This document shows, piece by piece, positions 8,700 to 16,177 of a DNA stretch of 64,000 bases. The stretch comes from Geodermatophilaceae bacterium URHA0031 (lineage in GTDB: Bacteria; Actinomycetota; Actinomycetes; Mycobacteriales; Geodermatophilaceae): positions 372,001-436,000 of the forward strand of contig JHVP01000002.1 of the NCBI GenBank assembly GCA_000620205.1, written 5' to 3'. Numbering within the stretch: position 1 is the stretch's first letter; every line of letters begins with the position of its first letter. The position numbers and the translations under genes were made by a program. The notes beneath the pieces were generated by a model. The model had not been told where the DNA came from, made no database searches, and saw nothing but the letters and a program-made list of their open reading frames with translations.

Positions 8700-8978
8700 A
8701 TGAGCACCAGCCTCTCCCCCAGCTCCGCTGCCGACGGCACCGACCCGATCGACGTCCTGCGCGGTGAGATCGACGCCTGCGACGCCCAGATCATCGAGCT
8801 GGTGCAGCGCCGGGTCGCCATCTCCCGGGAGATCGGAGCGCTGCGCACCGCCGCCGGCGGCATGCGGCTGTCGCTGGCCCGCGAGCAGCGGGTGCTCTCC
8901 CGGTTCCGCGCCGCGCTCGGCCCGGACGGCGCCGCGCTCGGCATGATGCTGCTCCGGCAGGGCCGCGGGAGGCTCTAG
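8700..8978 (+). CDS. csm: Chorismate mutase, AroQ class
   Basis: Converts chorismate to prephenate, the branch point to Phe and Tyr. The 92-residue product is the small all-helical AroQ type: IDVLRGEIDACDAQIIELVQRRVAISREIGALR, with the N-terminal Arg (LRGEID), the RR and the Lys/Arg contacts expected for the intertwined dimer, then a short C-terminal tail. GGAGG ends five bases before the ATG at 8700. The divergent arrangement with pcrA matches Rv0948c-uvrD1. In mycobacteria this enzyme is weak alone and activated by DAHP synthase; the same may hold here. The leader and hairpin upstream suggest attenuation by aromatic amino acids. Confidence 0.9.
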   Translation: MSTSLSPSSAADGTDPIDVLRGEIDACDAQIIELVQRRVAISREIGALRTAAGGMRLSLAREQRVLSRFRAALGPDGAALGMMLLRQGRGRL

Positions 8979-8998
8979 ACAGCGGACGGGGTCCTCGC

Positions 8999-9025
8999 TG
9001 TCACGTCCGGGGAGACCGCTCCGTC
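8999..9025 (+). promoter_or_regulatory. ECF41-type autoregulated promoter
   Basis: TGTCACG (8999-9005), 16 bases, then CGTC (9022-9025) fits the ECF41 signature as I recall it (TGTCACA-N16-CGTC). Transcription near 9032 would exclude the ATG at 9029 and support the start at 9062. The -35 overlaps the right arm of a small hairpin just after the csm stop (GACAGCG 8978-8984 with CGCTGTC 8996-9002). Confidence 0.65.
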
Positions 9026-9061
9026 TTCATGGGCGGGACCGTCGACGACCAGGAGCGCGAC

Positions 9062-9973
9062 ATGGCACGCATCCCGCTGGACCCGCCCCGACCGTCGGTG
9101 CCCGACGTGGGGCTGGCGGCCTTCGACCGGCACCGGCGGCTGCTGTTCGGCGTCGCCTACCAGATGCTCGGCAGCGTCGCCGACGCCGAGGACGTCGTCC
9201 AGGACGCCTGGCTGCGCTGGTCGGCCGCCGACCGCAGCGACGTCGCCGACCCCCGGGCCTACCTGGTCCGGGTCGCCTCGCGGCTGGCGCTGGACCGGCT
9301 GGGGTCGGCCCGCACCCGGCGGGAGACCTACGTCGGGCCGTGGCTGCCCGAGCCGCTGCTGACCGACGACGCGCGGGGTCCCGAGGAGGCCGCGGAACTC
9401 GGGGAGCAGGTGTCGCTCGCCGTCCTCGTGGTCCTCGAGACGCTCTCCCCTCCCGAGCGGGCGGTGTTCGTGCTGCGCGAGGTCTTCGGGATGAGCTGGG
9501 CCGAGGTCGCCGGGGTCCTCGACCGGTCCGAGGCCGCCGTCCGGCAGCTGGGGCACCGGGCCCGCGAGCACGTGCAGGCCCGGCGGCCGCGCTTCGACGC
9601 CGACCGGCGGGCGCAGCGCGAGGTGACCGAGCGGTTCCTCGCCGCCTGCGTGGGCGGGGACGTCGACGCGCTGCTGGCCGTGCTGTCCCCCGGCGTCGTC
9701 CTGCTCACCGACGGCGGGGGGCAGACCAAGGCGGCGCTGCGGCCCATCGTGGGCGCGGACAAGGCCGCCCGCTTCCTGGTCGCCGTCTCGGCCCAGGGGC
9801 TCTCCCAGCCCGGGCTGACGATGCGGCTCGTGGACGTCAACGGTGCGCCCGGGGTCGTGGTCGACGCCGAGGCGGGCCCGGCCATCGCCGTCTCGCTCGT
9901 GGTGGCCGACGGTCTCGTCGAGCAGGCCCTCGTCGTGCTGAACCCGGAGAAGCTCGCCGGGCTGAGGGGGTGA
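9062..9973 (+). CDS. ECF sigma factor with SnoaL-like C-terminal domain (ECF41/SigJ type)
   Basis: Sigma region 2 (FDRHRRLLFGVAYQMLGSVADAEDVVQDAWLRW) and region 4 (LSPPERAVFVLREVFGMSWAEVAGVLDRSEAAVRQL) are followed by a C-terminal domain of about 110 residues. This domain holds the two ECF41 signatures, DGGG (LLTDGGGQTKAALRPI) and a terminal NPEKL. It controls the sigma factor's activity in place of an anti-sigma factor. The ATG at 9062 has AGGAG six bases upstream and suits the promoter at 8999-9025. The usual partner, a carboxymuconolactone decarboxylase or oxidoreductase gene, is not adjacent. The next gene on this strand encodes a PIG-L deacetylase. Confidence 0.9.
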   Translation: MARIPLDPPRPSVPDVGLAAFDRHRRLLFGVAYQMLGSVADAEDVVQDAWLRWSAADRSDVADPRAYLVRVASRLALDRLGSARTRRETYVGPWLPEPLLTDDARGPEEAAELGEQVSLAVLVVLETLSPPERAVFVLREVFGMSWAEVAGVLDRSEAAVRQLGHRAREHVQARRPRFDADRRAQREVTERFLAACVGGDVDALLAVLSPGVVLLTDGGGQTKAALRPIVGADKAARFLVAVSAQGLSQPGLTMRLVDVNGAPGVVVDAEAGPAIAVSLVVADGLVEQALVVLNPEKLAGLRG

Positions 9974-9984
9974 GGGTCCTTTTG

Positions 9985-9990
9985 TAGGCT
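9985..9990 (+). promoter_or_regulatory. Leaderless -10 element of the PIG-L gene
   Basis: TAGGCT ends seven bases before the GTG at 9998, which is immediately followed by ATG. No ribosome site is present. This favours translation from the first GTG of a leaderless mRNA. Confidence 0.5.
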
Positions 9991-9997
9991 CCGCCGG

Positions 9998-10735
9998 GTG
10001 ATGCCAACGCCGTCCGGACCGGCCGCCCACGTGGAGCGCGCGCTGTGCGTGCTCGCCCATCCCGACGACGTCGACTTCGGCAGCGCCGGCACCGTCGCCA
10101 CCTGGACAGCGGCCGGCACCGAGGTGACCTACTGCATCGTCACCGACGGGGACGCCGGCGGCTTCGACGACACCCCCCGCGACCAGATGGGCCCGCTCCG
10201 GCGGGACGAGCAGCGGGCCGCGGCGGCAGCGGTCGGCGTCACCGACGTGCGGTTCCTCGGCTACCCCGACGGCCGGGTCGAGCTGACCCTGGACCTGCGC
10301 CGGGACATCAGCCGGGTGATCCGCCAGGTGCGGCCGCAGCGGGTGCTGACCAGCTCACCGGAGCGGGTGTGGGAGCGGATCGGTGCGAGCCACCCCGACC
10401 ACATGACCGTGGGCGAGTCCACGCTGCGTGCGGTCTACCCGGACGCCCGCAACCCCTTCGCCTTCCCCGAGCTGCTCGCCGACGAGGGGCTGGACGCGTG
10501 GACGGTCTCCGAGGTCTGGCTGGGCGCCAGCCCGCGCGCCGACCACGCCGTCGACGTCACCGACGTGGTGGAGCAGAAGTGGGCCGCGCTGCTGAGCCAC
10601 GTGACCCAGGTGAGCCACCAGCCGCCCGGTCAGCTGCAGGAGTTCGTGGGCGCGTGGATGCGGCAGACCGCCCGCGCCCACGGGCTCCCCGCCGGGCGGC
10701 TCGCCGAGGCGTTCCACGTCGTCCACACGGCGTGA
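9998..10735 (+). CDS. PIG-L family (LmbE-like) deacetylase
   Basis: Zinc-dependent N-acetyl-glycoside deacetylase family. AHPDDVDF near residue 22 carries the first His-Asp zinc motif and SHPDH near residue 130 the third ligand. Length 245 is close to the family norm. Mycothiol enzymes MshB and Mca belong here, but this sequence lacks enough visible signature to name a substrate. Two starts abut (GTG 9998, ATG 10001); the -10 spacing favours 9998. It ends convergently with the response regulator, and the two stop codons share a 16-18 base hairpin. Confidence 0.87.
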   Translation: MMPTPSGPAAHVERALCVLAHPDDVDFGSAGTVATWTAAGTEVTYCIVTDGDAGGFDDTPRDQMGPLRRDEQRAAAAAVGVTDVRFLGYPDGRVELTLDLRRDISRVIRQVRPQRVLTSSPERVWERIGASHPDHMTVGESTLRAVYPDARNPFAFPELLADEGLDAWTVSEVWLGASPRADHAVDVTDVVEQKWAALLSHVTQVSHQPPGQLQEFVGAWMRQTARAHGLPAGRLAEAFHVVHTA

Positions 10736-10749
10736 GCCGGACGGCTCAC
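10732..10749. terminator. Hairpin spanning both convergent stop codons
   Basis: GTGAGCCG (10732-10739) pairs with CGGCTCAC (10742-10749). It contains the TGA of the PIG-L gene and the TGA of the response regulator. The formal loop is only two bases, so the top pairs would open. A minimal bidirectional terminator is possible. Confidence 0.35.
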
Positions 10750-11405
10750 AGCAACCGGTTGGTGGCCGCCCAGCGGGTGAGCTCGTTGCGGTTGGACAGC
10801 TGCAGCTTGCGCAGCACGTTGGAGGCGTGGGACTCCACCGTCTTGACCGAGATGAACAGCCGGCCGCCGATCTCCCGGTAGGTGTAGCCGCGCGCCAGCA
10901 GCTGCATGACCTCCCGCTCGCGGGCCGACAGCAGGTCCAGCCCGGGGTCGGTCGCCGGGTCGGCGGCCGGCGCCGGCGCGGGACCGGTGGCGGCGAAGGC
11001 GTCCAGCACGAAGCCGGCCAGCCGTGGGCTGAACACGACGTCGCCCTCGGCGACCCGGCGGACGGCGTCCCGCAGCTCGGCGCCGGAGATCGTCTTGGTG
11101 ACGTAGCCGCGGGCACCGGCCCGGATGACGGCGATGACGTCCTCCGCGGCGTCGGAGACCGACAGCGCCAGCCACCGGGTGCCCGGCAGCTCGGCGCGCA
11201 GCGACTGCAGGACGGCATGGCCGCCACCACCGGGCAGGTGCACGTCGAGCAGGACGACGTCCGGCGTCGTCTCCCGGATGCCGGTGACGGCGGTGGCGAC
11301 GTCGGCGGCCTCGCCGACCACGTCCACGTCGTCGCCGAGCTCCGCGCGCACGCCGGCGCGGACCATGGCGTGGTCGTCGACGAGGTAGACCCGGGTGCGG
11401 CTCAC
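10746..11405 (-). CDS. LuxR/NarL-family response regulator (LiaR-like)
   Basis: Receiver domain 1-120 with acidic pair D10-D11, phosphoacceptor D54 in VVLLDVHLPGGGG and Lys104 in GYVTKTISG. An Ala/Pro linker follows, then a C-terminal LuxR helix-turn-helix (LSAREREVMQLLARGYTYREIGGRLFISVKTVESH, about 152-186). The GTG at 11405 overlaps the kinase stop as GTGA, so the two are translationally coupled. The partner kinase carries a PspC domain, pointing to sensing of membrane stress and control of the divergent PspC genes. Confidence 0.92.
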   Translation of the reverse strand: MSRTRVYLVDDHAMVRAGVRAELGDDVDVVGEAADVATAVTGIRETTPDVVLLDVHLPGGGGHAVLQSLRAELPGTRWLALSVSDAAEDVIAVIRAGARGYVTKTISGAELRDAVRRVAEGDVVFSPRLAGFVLDAFAATGPAPAPAADPATDPGLDLLSAREREVMQLLARGYTYREIGGRLFISVKTVESHASNVLRKLQLSNRNELTRWAATNRLL

Positions 11406-12637
11406 GCCGACACCTCCGCGTGCTCGCCGCGCGGGAGGCACAGCTCCACCTCGGTCCCCTCTCCTGGCGCAGAACGCACGTTCGCGGTGCCACCCAGCCG
11501 GGTCAGCCGGCCGACCACCGAGTCGCGGAGCCCCCGCCGGTCGGTCGGGACGGCGGTCGGGTCGAACCCGGTGCCCCGGTCGCGCACGAAGACGGTGACC
11601 GTGTCGGCCGTGACCTCGCTGTACAGCGAGACGCTGGCGGCACCGGAGTGCTTGGCGGCGTTGACGACGGCCTCCTTCGCGGCCTGGCCGAGGGTGGCCA
11701 CGGCGTCGTCGACCGGCAGGTCCCCGACGACGACCGGGTCGACCGTGACGGCGTGGTCGGCCTCCACCTCGGCGACCAGCCGGGCGACCAGGCCGGCCCA
11801 GGTGCCGCCGGTGGCGACGGTCGGCTCGTACAGCCAGGCCCGCAGCTCCCGTTCCTGGCTGCGCGCCAGCCGGCCGACGACCGTCGGGTCCTCGGCGTGC
11901 CGCTGGATGAGCGCGAGCGTCTGCAGCACCGAGTCGTGCAGGTGGGCGGCGACCGCCGCGCGCTCCTCCGAGCGGATCAGCGCGGCCCGCTCGGCGTTGC
12001 GGGAGTCCAGCAGCCGCCGCCACAGCGGCGCGGTCGCCAGCGCGATGCCGACCAGGATGACCACGGTGGCGGTGAAGCCGTTGCGCGCGTTGGCGAGCTG
12101 GCCGGTGGTGGCCAGCAGCAGGGTGAGGCCGGCGACGCCCAGCACGACGCCGCCGACCAGCCCCCAGCGGGCCGTGCCACGGGTCAGCGACTCCCGGGGG
12201 TCGGCGTCCAGCTGGCGCCAGATCACCGCCATGCCCATGCCGGCGAGCACCAGCGGCAGGACGATCTCGCTGCCGCCGAAGCTGGCCAGCCGGGACACCA
12301 GCCCCACCGCCACGAAGGCGAGCACGGCGAGCCCGAGCAGCTGCCGCCGGCTGGGGCGCTGCCCGACGATCCCCGCCTCGGCGGCTCCGCCGTCGGCGGC
12401 GGCGACCGGCATGGTCAGCCACAGCAGCGCATAGGCCACCACGCCGATCCCGGTGAGCGCCAGGGCGACGAAGACGACCCGGACCGCCATCGGGTCCAGC
12501 CGCAGGTGTGCGGCCGTCCCCGAGGCGACCCCGGCCAGCACCCGGCCGCTGCGCGGGCGCACCAGCGGAGGCCGCGGGGCACCGCCGTCGGGGAGCCGCT
12601 CCGCGGGCCCGGCCGGCGGAGCGGTGCTGGTGGTCAC
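11402..12637 (-). CDS. Sensor histidine kinase with N-terminal PspC domain
   Basis: From GTG 12637, 411 residues: a PspC domain (about 24-78, VRPRSGRVLAGVASGTAAHL then VVAYALLWLTMPV), a second membrane region of about four helices (100-205), a HisKA_3 dimerisation domain with phosphoacceptor His234 in HLHDSVLQTL, and a HATPase domain with NAAKHSGA (N-box) and DRGTGFD/APGEGTEVEL (G-boxes). PspC-fused kinases are an actinobacterial version of LiaS-type sensors. It is coupled to the response regulator and diverges from two PspC genes and a small membrane gene. The frame opens earlier, at 12847, but without a plausible start there. Confidence 0.9.
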   Translation of the reverse strand: MTTSTAPPAGPAERLPDGGAPRPPLVRPRSGRVLAGVASGTAAHLRLDPMAVRVVFVALALTGIGVVAYALLWLTMPVAAADGGAAEAGIVGQRPSRRQLLGLAVLAFVAVGLVSRLASFGGSEIVLPLVLAGMGMAVIWRQLDADPRESLTRGTARWGLVGGVVLGVAGLTLLLATTGQLANARNGFTATVVILVGIALATAPLWRRLLDSRNAERAALIRSEERAAVAAHLHDSVLQTLALIQRHAEDPTVVGRLARSQERELRAWLYEPTVATGGTWAGLVARLVAEVEADHAVTVDPVVVGDLPVDDAVATLGQAAKEAVVNAAKHSGAASVSLYSEVTADTVTVFVRDRGTGFDPTAVPTDRRGLRDSVVGRLTRLGGTANVRSAPGEGTEVELCLPRGEHAEVSA

Positions 12638-12720
12638 GACGTCGATGGTGTCACCGTGCCCGCCTCTGGCACACCGGTGATCACCCCGAGTGCGGACCCC
12701 CGGGACGGATGGGGGTCCGA

Positions 12721-12746
12721 CCGGGGCGTTCCCGGATACCGCCGGG
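12721..12746 (+). promoter_or_regulatory. 26-bp element, copy 1 (before the small PspC gene)
   Basis: Begins CCGGGGCGTTCCC and ends GATACCGCCGGG. It matches the second copy at 13137-13162 at 25 of 26 positions, and each copy lies exactly 25 bases before the ATG of a PspC gene. Candidate binding site for the neighbouring response regulator, or a promoter core. It also falls in the region shared with the divergent kinase. Confidence 0.65.
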
Positions 12747-12771
12747 CGCTCGCACGGCGCAGGTTGAGGAC

Positions 12772-13026
12772 ATGACCTCGCCGACCTCCATCGCCGCCCT
12801 CCCGGCCGCCCCGCCCAGCTCCACGGCCGCCCCGCACCGCCTGGCACGGAGCAACACCGACAAGAAGGTCGCCGGCGTGGCCGCCGGGCTGGCCGAGCAC
12901 ACCGGCGTGGACGCCGTCCTGTGGCGGGTGGCCTTCGTGGCCCTGACTCTCGCCGGCGGGGGCACCGGCATCCTGGTCTACGGGCTGCTCTGGCTGCTCA
13001 TGCCGGCTCCGGAGACCCGGAGCTGA
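12772..13026 (+). CDS. PspC domain membrane protein, short form
   Basis: 84 residues. A polar Ala/Pro-rich N-terminus of about 22, then a PspC domain (RSNTDKKVAGVAAGLAEHTG, VDAVLWRVAFVALTLAGGG) with two membrane segments and the typical ending YGLLWLLMPAPE. GAGGA ends just before the ATG at 12772. PspC proteins sense or counteract inner-membrane damage. The gene carries one of the paired 26-bp elements and faces the PspC-fused kinase, so it is probably an output of that system. Confidence 0.88.
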   Translation: MTSPTSIAALPAAPPSSTAAPHRLARSNTDKKVAGVAAGLAEHTGVDAVLWRVAFVALTLAGGGTGILVYGLLWLLMPAPETRS

Positions 13027-13136
13027 CCCTCCGCAGCACTCCCCCAGGACCGGGGGCGGACGCCACCGTGGCGTCCGCCCCCGGTCCTCGTCGTGCGCAG
13101 GGCCGCTGCCGGCGCGACCGGAGGATCAGGGTCGAA

Positions 13137-13162
13137 CCGGGGCGTTCCCTGATACCGCCGGG
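13137..13162 (+). promoter_or_regulatory. 26-bp element, copy 2 (before the PspC/toastrack gene)
   Basis: Identical to copy 1 except for one base (T in place of G at position 14). It is also 25 bases from its ATG. The flanking GGGTC just upstream is shared as well. The conservation between two otherwise dissimilar intergenic regions indicates selected function. Confidence 0.65.
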
Positions 13163-13187
13163 AGGCTCCGCTGAGCAGGCTGGTGCC

Positions 13188-14117
13188 ATGACCTCAGCAC
13201 TCCCCCCCTCCGCTCCCCCGCCGGTCGGTGACCAGCCGTGGGGCTCCTCGCCTCCGCCGCCGACCGGTCCGGTGCCCCGGCCGCAGCTGCGCCGCAGCCG
13301 CTCGGACAAGGTGATCGGCGGCGTCGCCGGTGGCCTCGCCGACTACACCGGTGTCGACGCCCTGCTGTGGCGGGTCGGCGCCATCGCGCTCACCCTCGCC
13401 GGCGGCAGCGGCCTGATCATCTACCTGCTGCTCTGGCTGCTCATGCCGGCCGCGCCCCCCGCCCAGCCCGGCGACCCGGGCACCGCGGTACGGGTCCGCA
13501 CCGGTCCGCGGTCCGCGGTCCCCGGGGTCACCGTCGCCGCGCTGCTCATCGTGATCGGGCTCGGCGTCCTGCTCGTCCAGTTCACCGACGTCGACCTCGG
13601 CGCCCGCGGCTTCCTGGGCACGGCGCTGCTGATCGTCGGCGTGGGCCTGGTCGTCGGTGCGCTCACCGGCGTCGGCCGTGGCGCGAAGGGCGGGCTCATC
13701 GGGCTGGGCATCGTGCTCGCCGCCGCGCTGGCCGCCGTCACCTCCGTCCACCTGCCGAACGGCCCGGTCGGCGACCGCACCTACCGGCCCGCCACGGCCT
13801 CGGCCGTCGAGGGGGTCTACGAGCACGCGGCCGGCGACCTCACCCTCGACCTGCGGGACGTCGACCTGACCGGCCTCAGCTCGCCGATCGTGACCCGCAT
13901 CGACCACGGCATCGGGGACATCGACGTGCTCGTGCCCCGTTCCGCCGACGTCCGGGTCACCTCGGACACCGGCATCGGCGACACCGACCTGTTCGGGGAC
14001 AGCGCCGACAGCGGCACGTACCCCGGCTTCGGCGCCCCCTGGTCCGGGGACGACCGGCTCGAGTTCCGCATCACGATCGACTCCGGTGCGGGTGACGTGG
14101 AGGTGTCCCGTGGCTGA
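13188..14117 (+). CDS. PspC domain protein with C-terminal toastrack-like domain
   Basis: 309 residues: a Pro-rich N-terminus (1-33), a PspC domain (about 35-90, RSRSDKVIGGVAGGLADYTG), two to three further helices (about 108-185), and an exported C-terminal region from about 200. The tail has repeated short strands such as DLTLDLRDVDL, HGIGDIDVLVP and DTGIGDTDLFG, the beta-solenoid look of LiaF/toastrack (DUF4097-like) domains. The ATG at 13188 follows the second 26-bp element. LiaF-type domains usually work with LiaS/LiaR kinases, fitting the divergent kinase and regulator. The domain call rests on motif look, not on a search. Confidence 0.85.
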   Translation: MTSALPPSAPPPVGDQPWGSSPPPPTGPVPRPQLRRSRSDKVIGGVAGGLADYTGVDALLWRVGAIALTLAGGSGLIIYLLLWLLMPAAPPAQPGDPGTAVRVRTGPRSAVPGVTVAALLIVIGLGVLLVQFTDVDLGARGFLGTALLIVGVGLVVGALTGVGRGAKGGLIGLGIVLAAALAAVTSVHLPNGPVGDRTYRPATASAVEGVYEHAAGDLTLDLRDVDLTGLSSPIVTRIDHGIGDIDVLVPRSADVRVTSDTGIGDTDLFGDSADSGTYPGFGAPWSGDDRLEFRITIDSGAGDVEVSRG

Positions 14118-14397
14118 CTACAGCGAGTTCCCGACCACACCCACCCGCTGGCACGAGAACCTGCTGCCCGAGCCGGAGGCCACCGTGGAGCCCACCGTCG
14201 AGCCGCCCCGCCGCCGGGACGTCGACCCGGTCTCCCTGGTCGCGGGCCTGCTGTTCATCGCGCTGGCCGTGCTGCTGATGTCCGGCGTGGACGTCTCCCT
14301 CGACTGGTTCGGCCACGGCATCGCCTGGATCCTGCTCATCGGCGCCGGCATCGGCCTGCTGTTCAACGAGCTCCGCCGGGCCCGCCGCCGGCGCTGA
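14110..14397 (+). CDS. Small two-helix membrane protein of the PspC cluster
   Basis: 95 residues from GTG 14110, overlapping the preceding gene by eight bases, with GGAGG six bases upstream inside that gene. A polar, Pro/Glu-rich N-terminal half is followed by two hydrophobic segments (VSLVAGLLFIALAVLLMSGV and GIAWILLIGAGIGLLFNEL) and a basic tail RRARRRR. It resembles LiaI/LiaF-type transmembrane regions, but I cannot assign a family. Translational coupling makes it part of the PspC/toastrack operon. Confidence 0.75.
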   Translation: MADYSEFPTTPTRWHENLLPEPEATVEPTVEPPRRRDVDPVSLVAGLLFIALAVLLMSGVDVSLDWFGHGIAWILLIGAGIGLLFNELRRARRRR

Positions 14398-14419
14398 CCA
14401 CACAGGAGGGAGCGGGACC

Positions 14420-14461
14420 CGACGAGGGCCCGGGGAGCACCCGCTCCCCGGGCCCTCGTCG
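14420..14461 (+). terminator. Strong terminator of the PspC operon
   Basis: A perfect 19-bp stem, CGACGAGGGCCCGGGGAGC (14420-14438) with its complement at 14443-14461, around the loop ACCC. It begins 23 bases after the last stop codon. No T-run follows. Confidence 0.75.
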
Positions 14462-14555
14462 CACGTCAGGCGACAGATCGGTGTTCGTGGGTGAGATCCG
14501 AGATCACCCTCGCGGCTCTGGTGCCCGTGACGAGCGCCAGCGAGGAGCGGTCAGG

Positions 14556-14605
14556 CCCCCTCCCGGGGCCCGGGGCGCGCGAAGCGTGTCCCGGGAAGGA
14601 GGGGG
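14556..14605 (-). terminator. 3'-end hairpin following guaA
   Basis: CCCCCTCC (14556-14563) pairs with GGAGGGGG (14598-14605). On the guaA strand the stop itself begins the signature: TAAGGACCCCC. Confidence 0.5.
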
Positions 14606-14608
14606 TCC

Positions 14609-16177
14609 TTACTCCCATTCGATGGTGCCTGGCGGCTTGCTGGTCACGTCCAGCACGACGCGGTTGACCTCGGCGACCTCGTTGGTGATCCGGGTGGAGA
14701 TCCTCGCCAGCACGTCGTACGGCAACCGCGTCCAGTCCGCGGTCATCGCGTCCTCGCTGGACACCGGGCGCAGCACGATCGGGTGGCCGTAGGTCCGGCC
14801 GTCTCCCTGCACGCCGACCGAGCGGACGTCGGCCAGCAGCACCACCGGGCACTGCCAGATCTCGGTGTCCAGGTGAGCGGCGGAGAGCTCCTCGCGGGCG
14901 ATCGCGTCGGCCTGGCGCAGCACGTCCAGCCGTTCGCGGGTGACCTCGCCGACGATCCGGATGCCCAGCCCGGGCCCGGGGAAGGGCTGGCGCTGCACCA
15001 GGGTGTCCGGCAGCCCGAGCCGGCGGCCGACCTCGCGCACCTCGTCCTTGAACAGCGTGCGCAGCGGCTCGACCAGGGTGAAGGTGAGGTCCTCGGGCAG
15101 CCCGCCGACGTTGTGGTGGCTCTTGATGTTCGCCGTCCCGGTGCCGCCACCGGACTCGACGACGTCGGGGTAGAGGGTCCCCTGTACCAGGAAGTCGACG
15201 GTCTCCCCGTGCTCCTTGGCGTCGGAGACGACGTCCAGGGCGGCCTGCTCGAAGACCCGGATGAACTCCCGGCCGATGATCTTCCGCTTCTGCTCGGGAT
15301 CGCTGACCCCGGCCAGCGCGGCCAGGAACTGCTCGCTGGCGTCGACGACCCGCAGGTCCGCGCCGGTGACGGCGACGAAGTCCCGCTCGATCTGCTCGGT
15401 CTCGCCCTGCCGCATCAGCCCGTGGTCGACGTAGACGCAGGTCAGCCGGTCGCCGATGGCCCGCTGGACGAGCGCGGCCGCGACGGCGGAGTCGACGCCG
15501 CCGGACAGGCCGCAGATCGCCCGCCGGTCGCCGATCTGCTCCCGGACCAGGGCCACCTGCTCGTCGACGACGTTGGCCATCGTCCAGCTCGGCTCCAGGC
15601 CGGCGATGTCGAAGAGGAAGTGCTCGAGCACCGTCTGGCCGTGCGGGGTGTTCTTGACCTCGGGGTGGAACTGCACCCCGGCCAGCCGCCGGTCGACGTC
15701 CTCGAAGGCGGCGACCGGTGCGCCGGTCGAGGTGGCGGTCACGGTGAACCCGGGCGGCGCGGCGCTGACGGCGTCCCCGTGGCTCATCCACACCGACTGC
15801 TCGTTCGGCAGGTCACCGAACAGCCGGGCCCGGGTGGTGACCGTCAGCGGGGTGCCGCCGTACTCGCGGTCGCCGGTGCGGGCGACGGTGCCGCCGAGGC
15901 TGGCCGCCATGGCCTGGAACCCGTAGCAGATGCCGAAGGCCGGGACCCCGGCCTCGAACACCGTCGGGTCCAGCTGCGGGGCGCCCTCCGCGTACACGCT
16001 GGACGGTCCGCCGGAGAGCACGATCGCCGCCGGCTTGCGGGCCAGCAGCTCCTCGACCGGCACGTCGGAGCCGACGAGCTCGGAGTAGACCCCCGCCTCG
16101 CGGATCCGGCGGGCGATGAGCTGGGCGTACTGCGCCCCGAAGTCGACGACCAGGACGGTCGGGAAGTCCATGCTCAT
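14609..16177 (-). CDS. guaA: GMP synthase (glutamine-hydrolysing)
   Basis: Makes GMP from XMP. The class I amidotransferase half has [18 protein letters not shown] at the start, the nucleophile cysteine in [10 protein letters not shown] and the HPE motif in [10 protein letters not shown]. The ATP pyrophosphatase half has the P-loop [18 protein letters not shown] and the C-terminal dimerisation region ending PPGTIEWE, as in all GMP synthases. 522 residues. The ATG at 16177 overlaps the guaB3 stop as ATGA; another ATG two codons later is possible. Last gene of a guaB-guaB3-guaA series on the minus strand. Confidence 0.97.
   Translation of the reverse strand: MSMDFPTVLVVDFGAQYAQLIARRIREAGVYSELVGSDVPVEELLARKPAAIVLSGGPSSVYAEGAPQLDPTVFEAGVPAFGICYGFQAMAASLGGTVARTGDREYGGTPLTVTTRARLFGDLPNEQSVWMSHGDAVSAAPPGFTVTATSTGAPVAAFEDVDRRLAGVQFHPEVKNTPHGQTVLEHFLFDIAGLEPSWTMANVVDEQVALVREQIGDRRAICGLSGGVDSAVAAALVQRAIGDRLTCVYVDHGLMRQGETEQIERDFVAVTGADLRVVDASEQFLAALAGVSDPEQKRKIIGREFIRVFEQAALDVVSDAKEHGETVDFLVQGTLYPDVVESGGGTGTANIKSHHNVGGLPEDLTFTLVEPLRTLFKDEVREVGRRLGLPDTLVQRQPFPGPGLGIRIVGEVTRERLDVLRQADAIAREELSAAHLDTEIWQCPVVLLADVRSVGVQGDGRTYGHPIVLRPVSSEDAMTADWTRLPYDVLARISTRITNEVAEVNRVVLDVTSKPPGTIEWE

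Noticed and set aside
10746-12422. 558-codon frame as a large fusion regulator
   Set aside because: The first 340 codons are a shadow of the kinase gene. GTG 11405 overlapping the kinase stop gives a standard response regulator.
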